From: Megalopta genalis | Lineage: Eukaryota; Arthropoda; Insecta; Hymenoptera; Halictidae | NCBI RefSeq assembly: GCF_051020955.1 | Contig: NW_027476268.1 | Location: 186,001 to 250,000, forward strand | Length of the DNA stretch: 64,000 bases | Reading direction: 5' to 3' | Part shown: positions 1-12,400 of the stretch, in pieces | Position numbering within the stretch: the stretch's first letter is position 1 | Layout of the letters: each line of letters opens with the position of its first letter | Program-made: the position numbers and the translations under genes | Notes under the pieces: model-generated | Told to the model about the DNA's origin: nothing | The model's input: only the letters and a program-made list of their open reading frames with translations | Databases searched by the model: none

Positions 1-2369
1 TTTGAAGTTAAATCATGTGTATCGCATGGATTTGAAGTTAACTTGTTTGTTTCGCATGCAGTTGTAGCTAAATAATGTATATCACAAGTATTTGTAGTTA
101 AACCATTTGGTTTGCATGGATTTGAAGCCAAGCCTTCTACTTCGCATTCATTTGAAGCTAAATCATTTGTTTCGCATGGATTTGAATCTATGCTTTGTCC
201 TTCGAATTGATTTGAATCTAAATCATGTGTGTCGTATGGATTTGAAGCTAAACCTTCTACATCGCATTTATTTGAAGCTAAACTTTTTATATTCTATTGA
301 TTTGAAGCTAAACCATCTACCTCTTATTGATTTGAAGCAAACCTTCTACATCGCATTGATTTGAAGCTAAATCTTGTGTATGGCATGGATTTGAAGCTAA
401 ACCTTCTACATCGCATTGATTTGAAGATAAATTGTGTGTTTCGCATGGATTTGAAGCTAACTCGTTAGTTTCGCATGCAGTTGTAGCTAAATAATCTATA
501 TCACAAGTATTTGTAGCTAAACCATTTGTTTCGCATGGATTTGAAGCTACGCCTTCTACTTCGCATTGATTTGAAGCTAAATCATTTGTTTCGCATGGGA
601 TTGAAGCCACCTCGTTTGTTCCTCCAGCTTTTGAAGCTATATAACTTATATCGCAAGTATTTGAAGCTAAACCATTTGTTTCGCATGGATTTGAATCTAC
701 GCCTTCTACTTCGCATTGATTTGAAGCTACATCATGTGTCTCGCATGGAATTGAAGCTACCTCGTTTTTCCTACAGCTTTTCAAGCTATGTCACTTATAT
801 CGCAAGTATTTGAAGCTAAATCATTTGTGTCGCATGGATCTGAAGCCAAACCTTCTACATCGCATTGATTTGAAGCTAAATCTTGTGTATCGCATGGATT
901 TGAAGCTAACTCGTTCGATTAGCCTGCAGTTGAATCTACATCACTTATATCGCAAGTGTTTGAAGCTAAATCATGTGTACCGCGTGGATTTTGAAGCTAA
1001 CTGGTTTGGTTAGTCTGCATTTGAAGCTATATCACTTATACCCCAAGTGTTTGAAGCTAAATCATTTGTTTCGCGTGGATTTGAAGCTAAACATTCTACA
1101 TCGCATTGATTAGAAGTTAAATCATGTGTCGCGCATGGATTTGAAGCTAACTCGTTAGTTTCGCATGCAGTTGTAGCTAAATAATGTATATCACAAGTAT
1201 TCGTAGCTAAACCATTTGTTTTGCATGGATTTGAAGCTACTCCTTCTACTTCGCATTTATTTGAAGCTAAATCATGTGTTTCGCATGGATTTGAAGCTGA
1301 ACCTACTACATCGCATTGATTTGAAGCTAAATCTTGTGTATCGCATGGATTTGAAGCTAAACCTTCTACATCGCATTGATTTGAAGCTAAACCTACTACA
1401 TTCTATTGATTTGAAGCTAAACCTTCTACCTCTTATTGTTTTGAAGCTAAACCTTCTACATCGCATTGATTTGCAGCTAAATCATGTGTTTCGCATGGAA
1501 TTGAAGCAACCTCGTTTGCTCCTCCAGCTTTTCAAGCTATATCACTTATATCGCAAGTATTTGAAGCTAAATCATATGTGTCGCATGGATTTGAAGCTGA
1601 ACCTTCTACATCGCATTGATTTGAAGCTAAATCTTGTGTATCGCATGGATTTGAAGCTAAACCTTCTACATCACATTGATTTGCAGCTAAATCATGTGTT
1701 TCGTATGGATTTGAAGCTAACTCGTTCGTTTCGCCTGCAGTTGAAGCTATATCACTTATACCCCAAGTGTTTGAAGCTAAATCATTTGTTTCGCGTGGAT
1801 TTGAAGCTGAACCTACTACATCGCATTGATTTGAAGCTAAATCTTGTGTATCGCATGGATTTGAAGCTAAGCCTTCCACATCGCATTGATTTGAAGCTAA
1901 ATCATGTGTATCGCATGGATTTGAAGCTAACTCGTTCGTTTCTCATGCAGTTGTAGCTAAATAATGTATATCACAAGTATTTGTAGCTAAACCATTTGTT
2001 TTGCATGGATTTGAAGCTAAGCCTTCTACTTCGCATTCATTTGAAGCTAAATCATTTGTTACGCATGGATTTGAATCTAAGCATTGTACTTCGAATTGAT
2101 TTGAAGCTAAATCATGTGTTTCGTATGGATTTGAAGCTGAACCTTCTACATCGCATTGATTTGAAGCTAAATCATGTGTCTCGCATGGAATTGAAGCTAC
2201 CTCGTTTGTTCCTACAGCTTTTGAAGCTATATCACTTATATCGCAAGTATTTGAAGCTAAATCATATGTGTCGCATGGATTTGAAGCTGAACCTACTACA
2301 ACGCATTGATTTGAAGCTAAATCTTGTGTATAGCATGGATTTGAAGCTAAACATTCTACATCGCATTGA
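1..2369. repeat. Family A higher-order repeat, copy A1
   Basis: About 79 units. It starts with a marker pair carrying GAAGTTAA instead of GAAGCTAA, which recurs at 2370, 4139, 6508 and 8816. It contains one 31-base unit near 985 (GGATTTTGAAG), a TTCTATTGA/CTCTTATTG unit pair near 280-330 and again near 1400-1440, and a one-base deletion near 328 (GAAGCAAACC), also seen in the other copies. It matches A3 at a constant offset of 4138. The left edge is only the window edge, so A1 may be part of a longer run. Confidence 0.9.
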
Positions 2370-4138
2370 TTTGAAGTTAAATCATGTGTATCGCATGGAT
2401 TTGAAGTTAACTTGTTTGTTTCGCATGCAGTTGTAGCTAAATAATGTATATCACAAGTATTTGTAGTTAAACCATTTGGTTTGCATGGATTTGAAGCCAA
2501 GCCTTCTACTTCGCATTCATTTGAAGCTAAATCATTTGTTTCGCATGGATTTGAATCTATGCTTTGTCCTTCGAATTGATTTGAATCTAAATCATGTGTG
2601 TCGTATGGATTTGAAGCTAAACCTTCTACATCGCATTTATTTGAAGCTAAACTTTTTATATTCTATTGATTTGAAGCTAAACCATCTACCTCTTATTGAT
2701 TTGAAGCAAACCTTCTACATCGCATTGATTTGAAGCTAAATCTTGTGTATGGCATGGATTTGAAGCTAAACCTTCTACATCGCATTGATTTGAAGATAAA
2801 TTGTGTGTTTCGCATGGATTTGAAGCTAACTCGTTAGTTTCGCATGCAGTTGTAGCTAAATAATCTATATCACAAGTATTTGTAGCTAAACCATTTGTTT
2901 CGCATGGATTTGAATCTAAGCATTGTACTTCGAATTGATTTGAAGCTAAATCATGTGTTTCGCATGGATTTGAAGCTGAACCTACTACATCGCATTGTTT
3001 TGAAGCTAAATCTTGTGTATCGCATGGATTTGAAGCTAAACCTTCTACATCGCATTGATTTGAAGCTAAATCATTTGTTTCGCATGGATTTGAATCTAAG
3101 CCTTGTCCTTCGAATTGATTTGAAGCTAAATCATGTGTTTCGTATGGATTTGAAGCTAAACCTTCTACATCGCATTGATTTGAAGCTAAACCTACTACAT
3201 TCTATTGATTTGAAGCTAAACCTTCTACCTCTTATTGTTTTGAAGCTAAACCTTCTACATCGCATTGATTTGCAGCTAAATCATGTGTTTCGTATGGAAT
3301 TGAAGCAACCTCGTTTGCTCCTCCAGCTTTTCAAGCTAAATCATATGTGTCGCATGGATTTGAAGCTGAACCTTCTACATCGCATTGATTTGAAGCTAAA
3401 TCTTGTGTATCGCATGGATTTGAAGCTAAACCTTCTACATCACATTGATTTGCAGCTAAATCATGTGTTTCGTATGGATTTGAAGCTAACTCGTTCGTTT
3501 CGCCTGCAGTTGAAGCTATATCACTTATACCCCAAGTGTTTGAAGCTAAATCATTTGTTTCGCGTGGATTTGAAGCTGAACCTACTACATCGCATTGATT
3601 TGAAGCTAAATCTTGTGTATCGCATGGATTTGAAGCTAAGCCTTCCACATCGCATTGATTTGAAGCTAAATCATGTGTATCGCATGGATTTGAAGCTAAC
3701 TCGTTCGTTTCGCATGCAGTTGTAGCTAAATAATGTATATCACAAGTATTTGTAGCTAAACCATTTGTTTTGCATGGATTTGAAGCTAAGCCTTCTACTT
3801 CGCATTCATTTGAAGCTAAATCATTTGTTACGCATGGATTTGAATCTAAGCATTGTACTTCGAATTGATTTGAAGCTAAATCATGTGTTTCGTATGGATT
3901 TGAAGCTGAACCTTCTACATCGCATTGATTTGAAGCTAAATCATGTGTCTCGCATGGAATTGAAGCTACGTCGTTTGTTCCTACAGCTTTTGAAGCTATA
4001 TCACTTATATCGCAAGTATTTGAAGCTAAATCATATGTGTCGCATGGATTTGAAGCTGAACCTACTACAACGCATTGATTTGAAGCTAAATCTTGTGTAT
4101 GGCATGGATTTGAAGCTAAACATTCTACATCGCATTGA
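2370..4138. repeat. Family A higher-order repeat, copy A2, internally shortened
   Basis: It follows A1 at offset 2369 until about 2905. There it switches to a different unit order, rejoining A1 (A1 position 1380 corresponds to 3179). A further single-unit loss near 3335 removes the ATATCACTTATATCGCAAG-type unit. Net length is 600 bases (20 units) below A1 and A3. The segment with the 31-base unit is among the lost sequence. All these changes are whole units, as expected from unequal exchange or slippage in register. Confidence 0.88.
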
Positions 4139-6507
4139 TTTGAAGTTAAATCATGTGTATCGCATGGATTTGAAGTTAACTTGTTTGTTTCGCATGCAGT
4201 TGTAGCTAAATAATGTATATCACAAGTATTTGTAGTTAAACCATTTGGTTTGCATGGATTTGAAGCCAAGCCTTCTACTTCGCATTCATTTGAAGCTAAA
4301 TCATTTGTTTCGCATGGATTTGAATCTATGCTTTGTCCTTCGAATTGATTTGAATCTAAATCATGTGTGTCGTATGGATTTGAAGCTAAACCTTCTACAT
4401 CGCATTTATTTGAAGCTAAACTTTTTATATTCTATTGATTTGAAGCTAAACCATCTACCTCTTATTGATTTGAAGCAAACCTTCTACATCGCATTGATTT
4501 GAAGCTAAATCTTGTGTATGGCATGGATTTGAAGCTAAACCTTCTACATCGCATTGATTTGAAGATAAATTGTGTGTTTCGCATGGATTTGAAGCTAACT
4601 CGTTAGTTTCGCATGCAGTTGTAGCTAAATAATCTATATCACAAGTATTTGTAGCTAAACCATTTGTTTCGCATGGATTTGAAGCTACGCCTTCTACTTC
4701 GCATTGATTTGAAGCTAAATCATTTGTTTCGCATGGAATTGAAGCCACCTCGTTTGTTCCTCCAGCTTTTGAAGCTATATAACTTATATCGCAAGTATTT
4801 GAAGCTAAACCATTTGTTTCGCATGGATTTGAATCTACGCCTTCTACTTCGCATTGATTTGAAGCTACATCATGTGTCTCGCATGGAATTGAAGCTACCT
4901 CGTTTTTCCTACAGCTTTTCAAGCTATGTCACTTATATCGCAAGTATTTGAAGCTAAATCATTTGTGTCGCATGGATCTGAAGCCAAACCTTCTACATCG
5001 CATTGATTTGAAGCTAAATCTTGTGTATCGCATGGATTTGAAGCTAACTCGTTCGATTAGCCTGCAGTTGAATCTACATCACTTATATCGCAAGTGTTTG
5101 AAGCTAAATCATGTGTACCGCGTGGATTTTGAAGCTAACTGGTTTGGTTAGTCTGCATTTGAAGCTATATCACTTATACCCCAAGTGTTTGAAGCTAAAT
5201 CATTTGTTTCGCGTGGATTTGAAGCTAAACATTCTACATCGCATTGATTAGAAGTTAAATCATGTGTCGCGCATGGATTTGAAGCTAACTCGTTAGTTTC
5301 GCATGCAGTTGTAGCTAAATAATGTATATCACAAGTATTCGTAGCTAAACCATTTGTTTTGCATGGATTTGAAGCTACTCCTTCTACTTCGCATTTATTT
5401 GAAGCTAAATCATGTGTTTCGCATGGATTTGAAGCTGAACCTACTACATCGCATTGATTTGAAGCTAAATCTTGTGTATCGCATGGATTTGAAGCTAAAC
5501 CTTCTACATCGCATTGATTTGAAGCTAAACCTACTACATTCTATTGATTTGAAGCTAAACCTTCTACCTCTTATTGTTTTGAAGCTAAACCTTCTACATC
5601 GCATTGATTTGCAGCTAAATCATGTGTTTCGCATGGAATTGAAGCAACCTCGTTTGCTCCTCCAGCTTTTCAAGCTATATCACTTATATCGCAAGTATTT
5701 GAAGCTAAATCATATGTGTCGCATGGATTTGAAGCTGAACCTTCTACATCGCATTGATTTGAAGCTAAATCTTGTGTATCGCATGGATTTGAAGCTAAAC
5801 CTTCTACATCACATTGATTTGCAGCTAAATCATGTGTTTCGTATGGATTTGAAGCTAACTCGTTCGTTTCGCCTGCAGTTGAAGCTATATCACTTATACC
5901 CCAAGTGTTTGAAGCTAAATCATTTGTTTCGCGTGGATTTGAAGCTGAACCTACTACATCGCATTGATTTGAAGCTAAATCTTGTGTATCGCATGGATTT
6001 GAAGCTAAGCCTTCCACATCGCATTGATTTGAAGCTAAATCATGTGTATCGCATGGATTTGAAGCTAACTCGTTCGTTTCGCATGCAGTTGTAGCTAAAT
6101 AATGTATATCACAAGTATTTGTAGCTAAACCATTTGTTTTGCATGGATTTGAAGCTAAGCCTTCTACTTCGCATTCATTTGAAGCTAAATCATTTGTTAC
6201 GCATGGATTTGAATCTAAGCATTGTACTTCGAATTGATTTGAAGCTAAATCATGTGTTTCGTATGGATTTGAAGCTGAACCTTCTACATCGCATTGATTT
6301 GAAGCTAAATCATGTGTCTCGCATGGAATTGAAGCTACCTCGTTTGTTCCTACAGCTTTTGAAGCTATATCACTTATATCGCAAGTATTTGAAGCTAAAT
6401 CATATGTGTCGCATGGATTTGAAGCTGAACCTACTACAACGCATTGATTTGAAGCTAAATCTTGTGTATGGCATGGATTTGAAGCTAAACATTCTACATC
6501 GCATTGA
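4139..6507. repeat. Family A higher-order repeat, copy A3
   Basis: It has the same length as A1 (2369 bases) and nearly the same sequence, with a few substitutions (for example GGAATTGAAGCC near 4735 where A1 has GGGATTGAAGCC near 597). It keeps the 31-base unit near 5124 and the one-base deletion near 4475. Longest minus-strand open frame of the window (5670-6638) starts in the next copy and lies mostly here. Confidence 0.9.
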
Positions 6508-6638
6508 TTTGAAGTTAAATCATGTGTATCGCATGGATTTGAAGTTAACTTGTTTGTTTCGCATGCAGTTGTAGCTAAATAATGTATATCACAAGTATTT
6601 GTAGTTAAACCATTTGGTTTGCATGGATTTGAAGCCAA
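5670..6638 (-). other. Longest open - frame (322 codons), not judged a gene
   Basis: It encodes a ten-residue repeat of the form SNxC(E/D)xxDLA, with Cys kept in nearly every repeat, for example SNPCETHDLA, SNQCDVEGLA and SNTCDISDIA. It stops at the TTTTCAAGC variant (TGA on the - strand). The related frame at 3331-4269 has 312 codons. The - frame is also closed by each TTCTATTGA and CTCTTATTG unit, each GATTAGTCTGC unit, and each 31-base unit. The regular Cys is the only protein-like hint. The confidence given is for a real coding region. Confidence 0.1.
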
Positions 6639-8815
6639 GCCTTCTACTTCGCATTCATTTGAAGCTAAATCATTTGTTTCGCATGGATTTGAATCTATGC
6701 TTTGTCCTTCGAATTGATTTGAATCTAAATCATGTGTGTCGTATGGATTTGAAGCTAAACCTTCTACATCGCATTTATTTGAAGCTAAACTTTTTATATT
6801 CTATTGATTTGAAGCTAAACCATCTACCTCTTATTGATTTGAAGCAAACCTTCTACATCGCATTGATTTGAAGCTAAATCTTGTGTATGGCATGGATTTG
6901 AAGCTAAACCTTCTACATCGCATTGATTTGAAGATAAATTGTGTGTTTCGCATGGATTTGAAGCTAACTCGTTAGTTTCGCATGCAGTTGTAGCTAAATA
7001 ATCTATATCACAAGTATTTGTAGCTAAACCATTTGTTTCGCATGGATTTGAAGCTACGCCTTCTACTTCGCATTGATTTGAAGCTAAATCATTTGTTTCG
7101 CATGGGATTGAAGCCACCTCGTTTGTTCCTCCAGCTTTTGAAGCTATATAACTTATATCGCAAGTATTTGAAGCTAAACCATTTGTTTCGCATGGATTTG
7201 AATCTACGCCTTCTACTTCGCATTGATTTGAAGCTACATCATGTGTCTCGCATGGAATTGAAGCTACCTCGTTTTTCCTACAGCTTTTCAAGCTATGTCA
7301 CTTATATCGCAAGTATTTGAAGCTAAATCATTTGTGTCGCATGGATCTGAAGCCAAACCTTCTACATCGCATTGATTTGAAGCTAAATCTTGTGTATCGC
7401 ATGGATTTGAAGCTAACTCGTTCGATTAGCCTGCAGTTGAATCTACATCACTTATATCGCAAGTGTTTGAAGCTAAATCATGTGTACCGCGTGGATTTGA
7501 AGCTAACTGGTTTGGTTAGTCTGCATTTGAAGCTATATCACTTATACCCCAAGTGTTTGAAGCTAAATCATTTGTTTCGCGTGGATTTGAAGCTAAACAT
7601 TCTACATCGCATTGATTAGAAGTTAAATCATGTGTCGCGCATGGATTTGAAGCTAACTCGTTAGTTTCGCATGCAGTTGTAGCTAAATAATGTATATCAC
7701 AAGTATTCGTAGCTAAACCATTTGTTTTGCATGGATTTGAAGCTACTCCTTCTACTTCGCATTTATTTGAAGCTAAATCATGTGTTTCGCATGGATTTGA
7801 AGCTGAACCTACTACATCGCATTGATTTGAAGCTAAATCTTGTGTATCGCATGGATTTGAAGCTAAACCTTCTACATCGCATTGATTTGAAGCTAAACCT
7901 ACTACATTCTATTGATTTGAAGCTAAACCTTCTACCTCTTATTGTTTTGAAGCTAAACCTTCTACATCGCATTGATTTGCAGCTAAATCATGTGTTTCGC
8001 ATGGAATTGAAGCAACCTCGTTTGCTCCTCCAGCTTTTCAAGCTATATCACTTATATCGCAAGTATTTGAAGCTAAATCATATGTGTCGCATGGATTTGA
8101 AGCTGAACCTTCTACATCGCATTGATTTGAAGCTAAATCTTGTGTATCGCATGGATTTGAAGCTAAACCTTCTACATCACATTGATTTGCAGCTAAATCA
8201 TGTGTTTCGTATGGATTTGAAGCTAACTCGTTCGTTTCGCCTGCAGTTGAAGCTATATCACTTATACCCCAAGTGTTTGAAGCTAAATCATTTGTTTCGC
8301 GTGGATTTGAAGCTGAACCTACTACATCGCATTGATTTGAAGCTAAATCTTGTGTATCGCATGGATTTGAAGCTAAGCCTTCCACATCGCATTGATTTGA
8401 AGCTAAATCATGTGTATCGCATGGATTTGAAGCTAACTCGTTCGTTTCGCATGCAGTTGTAGCTAAATAATGTATATCACAAGTATTTGTAGCTAAACCA
8501 TTTGTTTTGCATGGATTTGAAGCTAAGCCTTCTACTTCGCATTCATTTGAAGCTAAATCATTTGTTACGCATGGATTTGAATCTAAGCATTGTACTTCGA
8601 ATTGATTTGAAGCTAAATCATGTGTTTCGTATGGATTTGAAGCTGAACCTTCTACATCGCATTGATTTGAAGCTAAATCATGTGTCTCGCATGGAATTGA
8701 AGCTACCTCGTTTGTTCCTACAGCTTTTGAAGCTATATCACTTATATCGCGAGTATTTGAAGCTAAATCATATGTGTCGCATGGATTTGAAGCTGAACCT
8801 ACTACAACGCATTGA
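6508..8815. repeat. Family A higher-order repeat, copy A4
   Basis: It matches A3 at offset 2369 up to about 7499. There the 31-base unit has lost its extra T and is 30 bases again (CGTGGATTTGAAG). Near 8820 two adjacent units (60 bases) are missing compared with A3. These two events account exactly for its length of 2308 bases. The one-base change lengthens the + strand open frame at 7317 from 67 to 100 codons compared with A1 and A3. Confidence 0.9.
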
Positions 8816-9485
8816 TTTGAAGCTAAATCATGTGTATCGCATGGATTTGAAGTTAACTTGTTTGTTTCGCATGCAGTTGTAGCTAAATAATGTATATCAC
8901 AAGTATTTGTAGTTAAACCATTTGGTTTGCATGGATTTGAAGCCAAGCCTTCTACTTCGCATTCATTTGAAGCTAAATCATTTGTTTCGCATGGATTTGA
9001 ATCTATGCTTTGTCCTTCGAATTGATTTGAATCTAAATCATGTGTGTCGTATGGATTTGAAGCTAAACCTTCTACATCGCATTTATTTGAAGCTAAACTT
9101 TCTATATTCTATTGATTTGAAGCTAAACCATCTACCTCTTATTGATTTGAAGCAAACCTTCTACATCGCATTGATTTGAAGCTAAATCTTGTGTATGGCA
9201 TGGATTTGAAGCTAAACCTTCTACATCGCATTGATTTGAAGATAAATCGTGTGTTTCGCATGGATTTGAAGCTACCTCGTTAGTTTCGCATGCAGTTGTA
9301 GCTAAATAATGTATATCACAAGTATTTGTAGCTAAACCATTTGTTTCGCATGGATTTGCAGCTACGCCTTCTACTTCGCATTGATTTGAAGCTAAATCAT
9401 TTGTTTCGCATGGAATTGAAGCCACCTCGTTTGTTCCTCCAGCTTTTGAAGCTATATAACTTATATCGCAAGTATTTGAAGCTAA
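8816..9485. repeat. Family A higher-order repeat, partial copy A5
   Basis: It begins with the GAAGTTAA marker pair and follows A4 for about 670 bases with a rising number of substitutions (for example TCTATATTC near 9098 for TTTATATTC, and AAATCGTGTG near 9243 for AAATTGTGTG). It leaves the family A order at about 9485, where the ATATGTGTCGCATGG unit replaces the expected CCATTTGTTTCGC unit. This is the right-hand, more diverged end of the family A block. Confidence 0.82.
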
Positions 9486-12400
9486 ATCATATGTGTCGCA
9501 TGGATTTGAAGCTGAACCTTCTACATCGCATTGATTTGAAGGTAAACCTTCTATATTCTATTGATTTGAAGCTGAACCTTCTACCTCTAATTGATTTGAA
9601 GCTAAACCTTCTACATCGCATTGATTTGAAGCTAAATCATGTGTATCGCATGGATTTGAAGTTAACTCGTTTGTTTCGCATGCAGTTGTAGCTAAATAAT
9701 GTATATCACAAGTATTTGTAGTTAAACCATTTATTTTGCTTGGATTTGAAGCCAAGCCTTCAACTTCGCATTCATTTGAAGCTAAATCATTTGTTTCGCA
9801 TGGATTTGAATCTATGCCTTGTCCTTCGAATTGATTTGAATCTAAATCATGTGTGTCGTATGGATTTGAAGCTAAACCTTCTACATCGCATTTATTTGAA
9901 GCTAAACCTTCTATATTCTATTGATTCGAAGCTACAACATCTACCTATTATTGATTTGAAGCTAAACCTTCTACATCGCATTGATTTGAAGCTAAATCTT
10001 GTGTATCGCATGGATTTGAAGCTAAACCTTCTACATCACATTGATTTGCAGCTAAATCATGTGTTTCGCATGGATTTGAAGCTAACTCGTTCGTTAAGCC
10101 TGCAGTTGAATCTACATCACTTATATCGCAAGTGTTTGAAGCTAAATCATGCGTATCGCGTGGATTTTGAAGCTAACTCGTTTGATTAGTCTGCATTTGA
10201 AGCTATATCACTTATACCCCAAGTGTTTGAAGCTAAATCATTTGTTTCGCGTGGATTTGAAGCTAAACCTTCTACATCGCATTGATTAGGAGTTAAATCA
10301 TGTGTCGCTCATGGATTTGAAGCTAACTCGTTAGTTTCGCATGCAGTTGTAGCTAAATAATGTATATCACAAGTATTCGTAGCTAAACCATTTGTTTTGC
10401 ATGGATTTGAAGCTACTCCTTCTACTTCGCATTTATTTGAAGCTAAATCATATGTGTCGCATGGATTTGAAGCTGAACCTACTACATCGCATTGATTTGA
10501 AGCTAAATCTTGTGTATCGCATGGATTTGAAGCTAAACCATCTACATCGCATTGATTTGAAGCTAAATCATGTGAATCGCATGGATTTGAAGCTAAATCA
10601 TGTGAATCGCATGGATTTGAAGCTAACTCGTTCGTTTCGCATGCAGTTGTAGCTAAATGATGTATATCACAAGTATTTGTAGCTAAACCATATGTGTCGC
10701 ATGGATTTGAAGCAAACCTTCTACATCGCATTGATTTGAAGCTAAATCTTGTGTATCGCATGTATTTGAAGCTAAACCTTCTACATCACATTGATTTGCA
10801 GCTAAATCATGTGTTTCGCATGGATTTGAAGTTAACTCGTTTGTTTCGCATGCAGTTGTAGCTATATAATGTTTATCACAAGTATTTGTAGTTAAACCAA
10901 TTGTTTTGCATGGATTTGAAGCAAGCCTTCTTCTTCGCATTCATTTGAAGCTAAATCATTTGTTTGGCATGGATTTGAATCTAAGCATTGTACTTCGAAT
11001 TGATTTGAAGCTAAATCATGTGTTTCGTATGGATTTGAAGCTGTACCTTCTACATCGCATTGATTTGAAGCTAAATCATGTGTGTCGCATGGAATTGAAA
11101 CTACCTCGTTTGTTCCTACAGCTTTTGAAGCTATATCCCTTATATCGCAAGTATTTGAAGCTAAATCATATGTGTGGCATGGATTTGAAGCTGAACCTAC
11201 TACATCGCATTGATTTGAAGCTAAATCTTGTGTATCGCATGGATTTGAAGCTTAACTTTCTACATCGCATTGATTTGAAGCTAAAGCATGTATATAGCAT
11301 GGATTTGAAGCTAACTCGTTTGTTTCGCAAGCAGTTGTAGCTAAATAATGTATATCACAAGCATTTGTAGCTAAACCATTTGTTTTGCATGGATTTGAAG
11401 CCAAGCCTTCTACTTCGCATTCATTTGAAGCTAAATCATTTGTTTCGCATGGTTTTGAATCTAAGCCTTGTCCTTCGAATTGATTTGAATCTAAATCATG
11501 TGTGTCGTATGGATTTGAAGCTAAACCTTCTACTTCGCATTTATTTGAAGCTAAACCTTCTATATTCTATTGATTTGAAGCTAAACCATCTACCTCTTAT
11601 TGATTTGAAGCTAAACCTTCTACATCGCATTGATTTGAAGATAAATCGTGTGTTTCGCATGGATTTGAAGCTAAATCGTTAGTTTCGCATGCAGTTGTAG
11701 CTAAATAATGTATATCACAGGTATTCGTAGCTAAACCATTTGTTTTGCATGGATTTGAAGCTACGCATTCTACTTCGCATTCATTTGAAGCTAACTCGTT
11801 AGTTCCGCATGCAGTTGTAGCTAAATAATGTATATCACAAGTATTTGTAGTTAAACCATTTGTTTTGCTTGGATTTGAAGCCAAGCCTTCTACTTTGCAT
11901 TCATTTGAAGCTAAATCATTTCTTTCGCATGGATTTTGAATCTATGACTTGTGCTTCGAATTGATTTGAATCTAAATCATGTGTGTCGTATGGATTTGAA
12001 GTCAAGCCTTCTACTTCGCATTCATTTGAAGCTAAATCATTTATTTCGCATGGATTTGAATCTATGCCTTGTCCTTCGAATTGATTTGAAGCTAATCATA
12101 TGTGTCGCATGGATTTGTAGCTGAACCTACTACATCGCATTCATTTGAAGCTAAATCTTGTGTATCGCATTGATTTGAAGCTAAATCATTTTGTTTCGCA
12201 TGGAATTGAAGCCACCTCGTTTGTTCCTCCAGCTTTTGAAGCTATATCACTTATATCGCAAGTATTTGAAGCTAAATCATGTGTTACGCATGGATTTGAA
12301 GCTAACTCGTTCGTTTTGCCTGCAGTTGAATCTACATCACTTATATCGCAAGTGTTTGAAGCTAAATCATGTGTTTCGCATGGATTTAAAGCTAACTCGT

